From: Burkholderia mayonis
Lineage (GTDB): Bacteria; Pseudomonadota; Gammaproteobacteria; Burkholderiales; Burkholderiaceae
Reading direction: 5' to 3'
Length of the DNA: 64,000 nt
NCBI RefSeq assembly: GCF_001523745.2
Contig: NZ_CP013386.1
Coordinates: 2,232,001 to 2,296,000 of the forward strand
Both the position numbers and the translations under genes were made by a program. Below the pieces are notes generated by a model. It was not told where the DNA came from. It was given only the letters and a program-made list of their open reading frames with translations, and made no database searches. Position 1 is the first letter of the stretch; every line of letters starts with the position of its first letter. Shown one piece after another: positions 27,521-36,062 of this stretch.

Positions 27521-29539
27521 ATGAATCGCAGCGCAATGGACAATGAAACCCTACGAGACCCGAGCGTGAACGACATCATCGACGATCCGGCCGCGAACGC
27601 CTCCGGCACGATCCGGCTGACCGCCGCGCAGGCGCTCGTGCGCTATCTGGCCGCGCAGCGCGTCGCGGCCGGCGACGGTGGCAATGGCGGCAACGGCCAT
27701 GCCGGCGGCGCCGAGCTCCTCTTCGGCGGCGTGTTCGCGATCTTCGGACACGGCAACGTCGCGGGCCTCGGCGAAGCGCTCTATCAGCACCGCGACACGC
27801 TGCCGACCTATCGCGCGCACAACGAGCAGGCGATGGCGCACGCCGCGATCGCGTACGCGAAGGCGCACTTCCGCCGCCGGATGATGGCCGTGACGACGTC
27901 GATCGGCCCCGGCGCGACGAACCTCGTCACCGCAGCCGCGCTCGCGCACGTAAACCGGCTGCCGGTGCTGCTCCTGCCGGGCGACGTCTTCGTGTCGCGC
28001 GCGCCGGACCCGGTGCTGCAGCAGATCGAGGATTTCCACGACGGCGGGATTTCGGCGAACGACGCGTTCAAGGCCGTGTCGCGCTACTTCGACCGGATCG
28101 TGCATCCGGCGCAGCTCCTCACCGCGCTGCCGCGCGCGCTGCGCGTGCTGACCGACGCGGCCCTCTGCGGCCCCGTCACGCTCGCGCTGCCGCAGGACGT
28201 GCAGGCGATGGCGTACGACTACCCGGCCGAATTCTTCGCGCCGCGCGTCGTCACGTTCCATGCGCCCGCCCCCGTCGAGGCCGAACTCGAAGCGGCGCTC
28301 GCGCAACTGCGCGCGGCGAAGCGGCCGTTCATCGTCGCGGGCGGCGGCGCGCTCTACAGCGAAGGCGGCGCGGCCGCGCTCGCCGCGTTCGCCGAGCGAC
28401 ACGGGATTCCGGTCGGCGAGACGCAAGCGGGCAAGAGCGCGCTGCCGTGGGATCATCCGCTCAACGCGGGCGCCGTCGGCGTCACGGGCTCGCCCGCCGC
28501 GAACGCGCTCGCGAACGACGCCGACTGCGTGATCGCGGTCGGCACGCGGCTGCAGGACTTCACGACGGGCTCGAACACGCTGTTCGCGCAGGCGCGCGTC
28601 GTCGGCATCAACGCGAACGCATTCGATGCGCTGAAGCACCGCGCGTCGATCGTCGAGGCCGATGCGCGGCTCGCGCTCGACGCGCTCGGCGCGCGCCTCG
28701 AAGGCTGGCGCGCTCACACCGCGTGGACCGCGCGCGCGCACGCGCTCGCGGGCGATTGGCGCGACGCCGTGACGGCCGTCACGCACGCGCCGCAGCGCGC
28801 GGGCGTGCTGCCGTACGACGCCGACGTGATCGGCGCCGTCCAGCGCTCGGCGCCCGGCTCGGCCGCGCGCGACATCGCGGTCTGCGCGGCGGGCACGCTG
28901 CCCGCCGAGCTGCACAAGCTGTGGCGCTCGGCGGCGCCGGGCGGCTATCACGTCGAATACGGCTATTCGTGCATGGGCTACGAGATCGCGGGCGGCCTGG
29001 GCGCGAAGCTCGCGAAGCCCGATCGCGAAGTGATCGTGATGGTCGGCGACGGCAGCTATCTGATGATGAACAGCGAGATCGCGACGTCGGTGATGCTCGG
29101 CGCGAAGCTCATCGTCGTCGTGCTCGACAACCGCGGCTACGGCTGCATCAACCGGCTGCAGCAGGCATGCGGCGGCGCGCCGTTCAACAACCTGTTCGAC
29201 GACTGCGTGCAAGGCCCGCCCGGCGCGCCGCCGATCGACTTCGCCGCGCACGCGCGCGCGCTCGGCGCGCACGCGGAGCACGTCGCCGACGTCGCGGCGC
29301 TCGAAGCGGCGATGGCGCGCGCCCGCGCATCCGATCGCACGTACGTGATCTGCATCGACACCGATCCCGCCCGCACGACGGCCGACGGCGGCTGGTGGTG
29401 GGAAGTCGCGGTGCCCGAAGTGTCGCCGCGCGACGCGGTGCGCGACGCACGCGCGAACTACGAGCGGCAGGTCGCCGCCCGCACGAGCGCCGGCTCCGCC
29501 TCATCTTCCGCAACCTCTACCCCGGAATCATCGACATGA
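27521..29539 (+). CDS. iolD: 3D-(3,5/4)-trihydroxycyclohexane-1,2-dione acylhydrolase
   Basis: A 672-residue thiamine-diphosphate enzyme that opens the ring of the inositol-derived dione to 5-deoxyglucuronate. The N-terminal pyrimidine-binding domain shows GVFAIFGHGNVAGLGEAL and YRAHNEQAMAHAA with the catalytic Glu. The central domain contains PFIVAGGGALYSEGG. The C-terminal pyrophosphate-binding domain has the GDGS...NN motif (VMVGDGSYLMMNSEI). A Gly/Asn-rich insert (GDGGNGGNGHAGG, about residues 50-62) is unusual and looks like a small repeat expansion. The start ATG at 27521 follows a GGAG overlapping the iolC stop; MDNETL at 27536 is an alternative. The stop overlaps the iolE start (ATGA). 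Confidence 0.95.
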   Translation: MNRSAMDNETLRDPSVNDIIDDPAANASGTIRLTAAQALVRYLAAQRVAAGDGGNGGNGHAGGAELLFGGVFAIFGHGNVAGLGEALYQHRDTLPTYRAHNEQAMAHAAIAYAKAHFRRRMMAVTTSIGPGATNLVTAAALAHVNRLPVLLLPGDVFVSRAPDPVLQQIEDFHDGGISANDAFKAVSRYFDRIVHPAQLLTALPRALRVLTDAALCGPVTLALPQDVQAMAYDYPAEFFAPRVVTFHAPAPVEAELEAALAQLRAAKRPFIVAGGGALYSEGGAAALAAFAERHGIPVGETQAGKSALPWDHPLNAGAVGVTGSPAANALANDADCVIAVGTRLQDFTTGSNTLFAQARVVGINANAFDALKHRASIVEADARLALDALGARLEGWRAHTAWTARAHALAGDWRDAVTAVTHAPQRAGVLPYDADVIGAVQRSAPGSAARDIAVCAAGTLPAELHKLWRSAAPGGYHVEYGYSCMGYEIAGGLGAKLAKPDREVIVMVGDGSYLMMNSEIATSVMLGAKLIVVVLDNRGYGCINRLQQACGGAPFNNLFDDCVQGPPGAPPIDFAAHARALGAHAEHVADVAALEAAMARARASDRTYVICIDTDPARTTADGGWWWEVAVPEVSPRDAVRDARANYERQVAARTSAGSASSSATSTPESST

Positions 29540-30456
29540 GCGCATCCGACATCCGTATCGGCGTCAATCCGCTGTCGTGGATGAACGACGACCTGCCGTC
29601 GCTCGGCGGCGAGACGCCGCTGTCCGTCGCGCTGGCCGAAGGCCGCGAGATCGGCTATGAAGGCTTCGAGCTCGGCAACAAGTTTCCGCGCGAACCGCAG
29701 GCGCTGAAGGCCCTCCTCGCGCAGTACAACCTGTCGCTCGTGTCCGGCTGGTACTCGGGGCGGCTCGCCGAGCGCGGCGTGCAGGAAGAGATCGACGCGG
29801 TCGGCCCGCATCTCGAGCTGCTCGCGAAGAACGGCGCGACCGTGATGGTGTACGGCGAAGTGGCCGGCACGATCCAGGGCTCGCCCGCGCCGCTCTACCA
29901 GCGCCCGCGCTTCGTCGACGACGCGCAATGGGACGCGTACGCCGAGCGCATCGACGCATTCGCGCGCTACACGCTCTCGCAGGGCGTGCGGCTCGGCTAT
30001 CACCATCACATGGGCGCGTACGTCGAATCCCCCGCCGACGTCGACCGCCTGATGGCGAGCACCAGCGACGCGGTGGGCCTGCTGTTCGACGCCGGGCACA
30101 TGACGTTCGGCGGCGGCGATCCGGCGGCCGAGCTCGCGAAGCACATCGGCCGCGTGTGCCACGTCCATTGCAAGGACGTGCGCCCGGCCGTGATCCGGCT
30201 CGCGCGCAACCGCAACTGGAGCTTTCTCGACGCCGTGATCGCCGGCGCGTTCACGGTGCCGGGCGACGGCTCGATCGATTTCCCGACGATCATCGACATG
30301 CTCAAGCGCCACGGCTATCACGGCTGGCTCGTCGTCGAGGCCGAGCAGGATCCGGCCGTCGCGCCGAGCTACGCGTATGCGCAACAGGGCTACCGGACGC
30401 TGCGCGCGCTCGTCGACGCGCCGCTCTCGCCCGCCGATCACCAGGAGGCGGCTTAA
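29536..30456 (+). CDS. iolE: Myo-inosose-2 dehydratase
   Basis: A 306-residue TIM-barrel protein of the xylose-isomerase-like/AP-endonuclease-2 fold, which removes water from 2-keto-myo-inositol. It begins IRIGVNPLSWMNDDLPSLGG, the IolE-typical start. Metal-binding and barrel segments include GYEGFELGNKFPR, LGYHHHMGAYVES, LLFDAGHMTFGGGDPA and VCHVHCKDVRP, and the last strand is GWLVVEAEQDP. All conserved Glu, Asp and His ligands expected of the family appear present. It overlaps iolD by four bases and is followed with no gap by iolB. Confidence 0.95.
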   Translation: MSASDIRIGVNPLSWMNDDLPSLGGETPLSVALAEGREIGYEGFELGNKFPREPQALKALLAQYNLSLVSGWYSGRLAERGVQEEIDAVGPHLELLAKNGATVMVYGEVAGTIQGSPAPLYQRPRFVDDAQWDAYAERIDAFARYTLSQGVRLGYHHHMGAYVESPADVDRLMASTSDAVGLLFDAGHMTFGGGDPAAELAKHIGRVCHVHCKDVRPAVIRLARNRNWSFLDAVIAGAFTVPGDGSIDFPTIIDMLKRHGYHGWLVVEAEQDPAVAPSYAYAQQGYRTLRALVDAPLSPADHQEAA

Positions 30457-31260
30457 ATGAGTTTGCTCGTCAAGGGCGCGGGCGACGGCGCGTCGATCGC
30501 GCGCGTCACGCCGGAATCGGCGCATTGGAAGCACGTCGGCTTCGCCGCGTATCGGCTGAAGGCGGGCGAGGCGCTCGAGCTCGTCGAGGCCGCGCGAGAG
30601 ATGTGCATCGTCGTGCTGACGGGCACCGTCGACGTCGAAGCGGGCGACGGCGCGCGCTGGACCGAGCTCGGCTCGCGCGACAGCGTGTTCGACGGCGTCG
30701 CGCCGTATGCGCTCTATCTGCCGCCGCAGCGGCGCGTGACCGTGCGCGCGTCGCGCGACGCGGAGCTCGGCGTCGCGAGCGCGCCTGCGGCCGGGCGCTA
30801 TCCGGCGCGGCTCATCCAGCCGTCGCAGATGCAGCGCTCGGTGCGCGGCAGCGGCGCGAACACGCGCTACGTCTGCGACATCCTGCCGCAAACCGAGCCG
30901 GCCGAATCGCTGCTCGTCGTCGAGGTGCGCACGCCGTCCGGGCACTCGTCGAGCTATCCGCCGCACAAGCACGATACCGACAACGCGCCCGTCGAAAGCG
31001 CGCTCGAGGAGACGTACTACCACCGCGTGCATCCGCCGCAGGGCTTCGTGTTCCAGCGCGTGTACACCGATTCGCGCGACATCGACGAATCGATGGCCGT
31101 GTGCGACCACGACGTCGTGCTCGTGCCGCGCGGCTATCACCCGGTCGTCGTGCCCTACGGGTACGAGTCGTACTACCTGAACGTGATGGCCGGGCCGACT
31201 CGTGCGTGGCACTTCAAGAACGATCCCGCGCACGAGTGGATGCTGAGCGGCGGACGGTGA
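30457..31260 (+). CDS. iolB: 5-deoxy-glucuronate isomerase
   Basis: A 267-residue bicupin isomerase that converts 5-deoxyglucuronate to 2-deoxy-5-keto-gluconate, the IolC substrate. The C-terminal cupin carries metal ligands in YPPHKHDTDN, EETYYHRVHPPQGF and CDHDVVLVPRGYHPV, and the conserved GYESYYLNVMAGP ends the domain. The start directly follows the iolE stop (TAAATG) with AGGAGG upstream inside iolE. This is the last gene of the operon, as a strong terminator lies 42 bases downstream. No methylmalonate-semialdehyde dehydrogenase (iolA) follows, so that step must be encoded elsewhere. Confidence 0.95.
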   Translation: MSLLVKGAGDGASIARVTPESAHWKHVGFAAYRLKAGEALELVEAAREMCIVVLTGTVDVEAGDGARWTELGSRDSVFDGVAPYALYLPPQRRVTVRASRDAELGVASAPAAGRYPARLIQPSQMQRSVRGSGANTRYVCDILPQTEPAESLLVVEVRTPSGHSSSYPPHKHDTDNAPVESALEETYYHRVHPPQGFVFQRVYTDSRDIDESMAVCDHDVVLVPRGYHPVVVPYGYESYYLNVMAGPTRAWHFKNDPAHEWMLSGGR

Positions 31261-31301
31261 CGACGGGGCGGTGCGGGCCGGCGTATGCGAAGCCGGGCCG
31301 C

Positions 31302-31340
31302 GCGCGGGCGATCGACGTTCGGGTCGATCGCCCGCGCTTC
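31302..31340 (+). terminator. Terminator of the inositol operon
   Basis: A 15-bp perfect inverted repeat (GCGCGGGCGATCGAC and its complement) around a 6-base loop, followed by TTCCC. The T-run is short, but the stem is very strong and lies just after iolB. Confidence 0.75.
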
Positions 31341-31718
31341 CCTCGTGTCGGGGTGCGGGCGTCGAACGCCCGGCGCCCGGCTGCCGGTTCGTCGGAAACA
31401 CCGCTTGCTCAGCGCTGGCCCGGCCGCGAGCGGATCGTCGCACGGTAAGTGTTCGGCGAGCTTTTTCGCCCACCACGCAGGTCGCGCTTTTCGATTGCGG
31501 CGCTCGACGCTGCGTGCGGTCCGCGTTGCCCTCATGGCCTCGGCCTACATCGGCTATCGCCCTCGCAGCCGATGCGCCGGCCCGTTCCCGGCATCGGCCG
31601 CCCGACGCTCGCACGAAGCACCGCCGAGTCGCCCGGCCGACGACCAGCCGCCGCTCCGGTCAGAAAATCGACGGACCATCCAAGCGACGGCGGCGGAACC
31701 CGCTCGCCCGGCCGACGC
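31341..31718. other. Non-coding gap between iol and liv operons
   Basis: This 378-bp stretch lies between the iol terminator and the end of the convergent livF gene. It has somewhat lower coding character, and I see no repeats, terminator on the minus strand or convincing gene in it. Confidence 0.4.
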
Positions 31719-32423
31719 TCAACCGACGCTGAGCCAACGCGCGACCGTTTCCGCATCGAGCGCATCGGGCGCGCCGTCATGGACGATTCTTCCCCGCCCC
31801 ATCACCGCGACGCGCGACGCGAGCGCCGGCGCAAGCTGCATCCGCTGCTCGATCACGAGCAGCGCGACGCCTTGCGCCTTTGCGTCGGCAAGACACGCGC
31901 GAACCTGCTCGACCGCGAGCGGCGCGAGCCCTTCGGCCGGCTCGTCGACGATCAGCACGCGCGGCGCGCCGATCAACGCGCGCGCGAGCGCGAGCATCTG
32001 CTGCTCGCCGCCCGACAGCACACCCGCCTTCGTCCGCCAGCGCTCGGCGAGCATCGGATAGCGCTCGCGCGCGTCGGCGAGCGCCGCGCGCGCGGCCGAG
32101 CGACACGCGCCGCGCAGTCCGAGCCGCAAATTGTCCTCGACGCTCAGCAGCGCAAACACGTCGCGGATCTCGGCGACGTAGCCGACGCGATGCCGCGCGA
32201 TCGCGAACGGCGGCTCGCCCGCGACGTCGACGCCGTCGATGCGCACCGCACCGGCGACCCGCACCATGCCCATGATCGCCTTCGCGAGCGTCGAGCGGCC
32301 CGAGCCGTTACGGCCGATCAGCGCGACTGCTTCGCCCGCCGCGATCCGCAGGTCGACGCCGTCGAGCACCGGCAGCGCGCCGTATCCGGCGCGCACGCCG
32401 CGCAGTTCGAGCAGCGCGCTCAT
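31719..32423 (-). CDS. livF: Branched-chain-type ABC transporter ATPase LivF, altered Walker A
   Basis: A 234-residue ABC ATPase, by order and motifs the LivF of the adjacent LivHMG importer. The signature is VLSGGEQQMLALARAL, Walker B is VLIVDEPAEGLAPL and the switch region is VALLVIEQRMQ. The Walker A loop reads GRNGSGRSTLA: the invariant lysine is arginine (codon CGC). This lysine contacts the ATP phosphates, and substitution normally abolishes or strongly weakens hydrolysis. The protein may therefore work as the degenerate partner of LivG, or be damaged; the rest of the reading frame is intact. Its start overlaps the stop of the LivM-LivG gene (ATGA). The substrate of the transporter is unknown. 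Confidence 0.9.
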   Translation of the reverse strand: MSALLELRGVRAGYGALPVLDGVDLRIAAGEAVALIGRNGSGRSTLAKAIMGMVRVAGAVRIDGVDVAGEPPFAIARHRVGYVAEIRDVFALLSVEDNLRLGLRGACRSAARAALADARERYPMLAERWRTKAGVLSGGEQQMLALARALIGAPRVLIVDEPAEGLAPLAVEQVRACLADAKAQGVALLVIEQRMQLAPALASRVAVMGRGRIVHDGAPDALDAETVARWLSVG

Positions 32424-34570
32424 CGCTCGAACGCCTCGCCGAGATACGCGGCGCGCACCGCCGCGTTCGCGCGGATCGCCGCGGGCGTGCCGGTCGCGAC
32501 GAGTTCGCCGCGCACGAGGACCGACACGCGATCGGCGAAACCGAACACCGCGTCCATGTCGTGCTCGATCATCAGCACCGTCTTGCCCGCCGTCGCGCGC
32601 CGAATCAGTTCGATCGTCCGCCGCGCCTGGTCGCGGCTCATGCCCGCCGTCGGCTCGTCGAACAGAAACACCGACGCGCCGCTCGCGAGCGCGAGGCCGA
32701 CGTCGAGCGCGCGCTGCTCCGCATAGCTGAGGCTGCCCGCAAGCACGTCGCGGCGCGCGGCGAGGCCGATCGACGCGAGCGCGGCGTCGGCCGCGCGATC
32801 GATCGCGGCGGCGCCGGCGAGCCAGTTGCGCCAGCGGCGACGCTGCCCAGGCGCGTGAAGCGCCGCGCAACGCAGGTTGTCATGGACGGTCATCCGCGCG
32901 AACACGCTCGTCTGCTGGAAGCTGCGCGCGAGCCCGAGACGCGCGACCGCATGCGGGCCGCGCCGCCCGAGCTCGACGCCGTTCAGCGCGATGCGTCCGC
33001 GCGTCGGCGCGCGCGCGCCCGCGATCAGGTCGAAGAGCGTCGATTTGCCCGCGCCGTTCGGGCCGATCAGCGCGTGGCGCTCGCCGTGCCGGATCGTCAG
33101 ATCGACGCCGGCGAGCACCGGCGTCGCGCCGAACGATTTGCCGACGTTCGTCACGCGCAGCGCGGGCGGCGAGGTCGCGGCCCGCACGCTCGCGCGGTCG
33201 AGGCTTCCCGCGGTGGCGCCAGGCTCCATCTGCATAGCGAACGACGTGGCGTCGTCGGACACGCTCGCGCGATCACGCGCGCTCGCCGGGCCAACCACGT
33301 CGCTCGCGTCACGCACATCGGATGCGTCGGCGACATCGACATCCGCCTCATTCGATCGATGCACGCCGCCCCGCCGCCGCGCCGCCTGCGCGAGTCCCGC
33401 GCCGATTGCCGCGGCGGCCGCCGCGATGCCCCAACCGAACGGCGCGCCGGCATCGAACCGCCAAAGTCCGATGACCGCGCGCCGCCCTTCGTCCTGCGCG
33501 AACCGCAGCGCATACGCGAGCTCGACGACGAACACGATCGCGACGCCCAGCGCGATCGCCGCGCCCGCGCCGAGCAGTTCGCGCCGCCAGTCGACGCGCG
33601 CGCCGCCCTGCCGCCGCGCATCGCGCCGCGCGCGCCACCCGCCGCTCACGCCGCCCGGCGCCGCCAGCACGACGGCGACGAACAACACGCCCAGATACAG
33701 CAGCCACGCCCGCGATACGCTCGCGACGAACACGCTGAAGAACGTCAGCAGCGCCGCGCCGACGACGGGCCCGAAGAACCCCGTCGCGCCGCCGATCACG
33801 GTCGCGAACAGCACGGCGCCCGAGCGCAGCATCCCGACGCTCTCCGACGTTGCGACCTCGACATCGATCAGCGTGAGCGCACCCGATACGCCTGCAAAAA
33901 ACGCCGCCGCGACCGCCATCGCGTAGCGCACGCGACGCGGATCGGTGCCGAGCGTGGCGACGCGCGCCGGGTTGTCGCGGACCGCGTTCGCGAGCCGCGC
34001 GAACGGCGTGCGCGCGAGCGCGCGCATCGTGGCCGCCGCGCCGATGCACCAGAGCGCGATCAGCGCATACGCGTGCATCGGCCGCGCGAAATGCCACGCG
34101 CCGAGCGCGGGGCCGCTCGCCCGGTCGATCGACACGCCTCCCGCGCCGCCGAACCAGTCGGGCACGCTCCACGCGGCCGCGGCGACGAGTTCGCCAAGCC
34201 CGAGCGTGATCATCGCGAACGCGGTGCCCGCGCGCCGCGTCGCGATGAAGCCGAACAGCGCGCCGAAGCCCGCGCCCGCGACGCCGCCCGCGAGCGGCAC
34301 GAGCGGCAGCGGCAAGCCATAGCGGTTGAACACGTGCGCGGCGGCGAACGCGCCGAGCCCCGCGAACGCTGCGTGCCCGAACGACAGCAGCCCGGTCGTG
34401 CCGAGCAGCAGGTTGTACGACAGCGCGAGCACGATCAGCGCGGCCGTCTGCGCTAGATAGCCGAGCATCCAGCCGCGCGGCCACGCGAGCGCGGGCACGG
34501 CGAGGAGCACGATCAGCGCGAACCACGGCCACGCATGCGACAGGCGGCTTCGCACGGTCGCGCTAGACAT
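32420..34570 (-). CDS. livMG: Fused LivM permease - LivG ATPase
   Basis: A 716-residue fusion. Residues about 1-300 are a LivM-type permease (LAQTAALIVLALSYNLLLGTTG, LLSFGHAAFAGLGAF, ITLGLGELVAAAAW). Two extra hydrophobic segments (about 335-355, LLGAGAAIALGVAIVFVVEL, and about 375-395) follow. A Ser/Asp/Ala-rich linker (about 400-455, VADASDVRDASDVV) then joins a LivG-type ATPase (about 460-716) with Walker [13 protein letters not shown] (Lys at about 509), signature LSYAEQRALDV and Walker B FLFDEPTAGMS. LivM and LivG are usually separate proteins, though such fusions occur. It overlaps livH by 8 bases and livF by 4. Confidence 0.92.
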   Translation of the reverse strand: MSSATVRSRLSHAWPWFALIVLLAVPALAWPRGWMLGYLAQTAALIVLALSYNLLLGTTGLLSFGHAAFAGLGAFAAAHVFNRYGLPLPLVPLAGGVAGAGFGALFGFIATRRAGTAFAMITLGLGELVAAAAWSVPDWFGGAGGVSIDRASGPALGAWHFARPMHAYALIALWCIGAAATMRALARTPFARLANAVRDNPARVATLGTDPRRVRYAMAVAAAFFAGVSGALTLIDVEVATSESVGMLRSGAVLFATVIGGATGFFGPVVGAALLTFFSVFVASVSRAWLLYLGVLFVAVVLAAPGGVSGGWRARRDARRQGGARVDWRRELLGAGAAIALGVAIVFVVELAYALRFAQDEGRRAVIGLWRFDAGAPFGWGIAAAAAAIGAGLAQAARRRGGVHRSNEADVDVADASDVRDASDVVGPASARDRASVSDDATSFAMQMEPGATAGSLDRASVRAATSPPALRVTNVGKSFGATPVLAGVDLTIRHGERHALIGPNGAGKSTLFDLIAGARAPTRGRIALNGVELGRRGPHAVARLGLARSFQQTSVFARMTVHDNLRCAALHAPGQRRRWRNWLAGAAAIDRAADAALASIGLAARRDVLAGSLSYAEQRALDVGLALASGASVFLFDEPTAGMSRDQARRTIELIRRATAGKTVLMIEHDMDAVFGFADRVSVLVRGELVATGTPAAIRANAAVRAAYLGEAFER

Positions 34571-35498
34571 CGGCGCGCTCGCCGAACAGGCCGCGCGCGC
34601 GGCAAGCGAGCACCGCGACGAGCAGCAGATACGGAATCAGCGGCGCGAGCTGCGCGACCGTCAGCGCGCGCCACGCGTCGGGCAGCGCGATGCCGGCCCA
34701 CTCGGCGGCCGCGCCGAGCGACGCGCTGCTCGCCGTCGCGAACGTCTGCGCGCAGCCGACGACGAGCGATGCGGCGAGCGCGCCCGCGAGCGAGCCGAGC
34801 CCGCCGATCACGATCACCGCGAACACGACCGAGCCGAGCGTCTCCGCCATCGCAGGCTCGATCACCGTGAGCGGCGCGCCGATCACGCCAGCCAGCGCGG
34901 CGAGCGCAGTGCCCGCGGCGAACACGAGCGTCATCACGCGCGGCACGTCGTGGCCGAGCGCCTCGACGGCCGCGCGATGCGTGAGCGCCGCGCGCACGAC
35001 GAGCCCCGTTTGCGACACGCGCAGCCCCGCCCACGACACGCCGAGCATCGCGACCGACACGGCCATCATGAACACGCGATACCGCGAAAACGCGGCGCCG
35101 TAGACGGTGAACGCGGCGCCGTCGAGCGCGGCCGGCACGGGCGCGGCGAGCGGCGCGAGCCCCCACGCGAGCTTCACGCCTTCGGCGATCAGATACGCGA
35201 GCCCGAACGTCAGCAGCAATTCGTCGAGATGGCCGCTCGCCCTCACGCGCCGCAGCAGCGTGCGCTCGCACAGCGCGCCGAACGCGCCGACGACGAGCGG
35301 CGCGACGGCGAGCGCGAACCAGAAATTCGTGTGCGCGGCGATCGCCAAGCCGACGTAGGCGCCCAGCATGTAAAAGCTCGCATGCGCGAAATTCAGCACG
35401 CCCAGCATGCTGAAGATCAGCGTGAGCCCCGCGCACAGCATGAACAGCAACAGCCCGTAGCTCAGGCCGTTCAGCAGATTGATGACGATCGACTGCAC
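34563..35498 (-). CDS. livH: Branched-chain-type ABC transporter permease LivH
   Basis: A 311-residue inner-membrane permease. The opening IVINLLNGLSYGLLLFMLCAGLTLIFSMLGVLNFAHASFYMLGAYVG is the typical LivH N-terminus, and the conserved EAA-like loop region near the end of the domain is present (MAETLGSVVFAVIVIGGLGSLAGALAASLVVG). About eight TM helices are apparent. It starts 4 bases after the thioesterase stop and overlaps LivMG, so the five genes from 37.2 to 31.7 kb read as one operon. No gene for a periplasmic binding protein (LivJ/LivK) is in the window, so specificity cannot be assigned. Confidence 0.93.
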   Translation of the reverse strand: MQSIVINLLNGLSYGLLLFMLCAGLTLIFSMLGVLNFAHASFYMLGAYVGLAIAAHTNFWFALAVAPLVVGAFGALCERTLLRRVRASGHLDELLLTFGLAYLIAEGVKLAWGLAPLAAPVPAALDGAAFTVYGAAFSRYRVFMMAVSVAMLGVSWAGLRVSQTGLVVRAALTHRAAVEALGHDVPRVMTLVFAAGTALAALAGVIGAPLTVIEPAMAETLGSVVFAVIVIGGLGSLAGALAASLVVGCAQTFATASSASLGAAAEWAGIALPDAWRALTVAQLAPLIPYLLLVAVLACRARGLFGERADV

Positions 35499-35502
35499 CG
35501 CG

Positions 35503-35952
35503 TCAGGCCGCCTCCACGGCGAGCGACTCGAGCGCGGCGCGCAGCGGTTCGGGCAGCGGCACCGGACGGCGCGTCGCGCGATCGACGTACACGTGCACGA
35601 AATGGCCTTGCGCGGCGGCCGACGTCCCGCCGTCCGCGAAGAGGCCGATCCCGTAGCGCACGCTCGACGCGCCGAGCCGCGCGACCCGCAGCCCCGCTTC
35701 GACGCGCTGCGGAAACACGAGCGGCGCGAAGTAGTTGCACTGCGTCTCGACGACGAGGCCGATCGTCTCGCCGTGCTCGACGTCGAGCACGCCGCGGCGG
35801 ATCAGGTATTCGTTGACGACCGTGTCGAAGTAGCTGTAGTAGACGACGTTGTTGACGTGCCCATAGACATCGTTGTCCATCCAGCGCGTCGTGATCGGCA
35901 GGAAGTGGCGATAGGCGCTGCGCGGCAGCGGAACGGGTTTGGCGGCGGACAT
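35503..35952 (-). CDS. Hotdog-fold acyl-CoA thioesterase (4HBT/YbgC-like)
   Basis: A 149-residue thioesterase. The 4-hydroxybenzoyl-CoA-thioesterase signature is [24 protein letters not shown], where the Asp before xYGHVNN is the catalytic residue, followed by NEYLIRRG and [24 protein letters not shown]. It acts on a cytosolic acyl-CoA of unknown chain. The start ATG has no strong ribosome-binding site. It lies in one operon between an iron alcohol dehydrogenase and the LivHMG-F importer, which suggests uptake and breakdown of an organic acid, amino acid or aromatic compound through a CoA thioester and an alcohol or aldehyde step. Confidence 0.88.
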   Translation of the reverse strand: MSAAKPVPLPRSAYRHFLPITTRWMDNDVYGHVNNVVYYSYFDTVVNEYLIRRGVLDVEHGETIGLVVETQCNYFAPLVFPQRVEAGLRVARLGASSVRYGIGLFADGGTSAAAQGHFVHVYVDRATRRPVPLPEPLRAALESLAVEAA

Positions 35953-36062
35953 GTCGGCGCGAGGCGAAAAGGCGGTTGCTGGATGCTTGTTGGATGCTTT
36001 CTGGATGTGGGCTGCATGGTCGAATGCCGGCGATGCGTTGCGCGACGAACCGCGCCGCGCCG

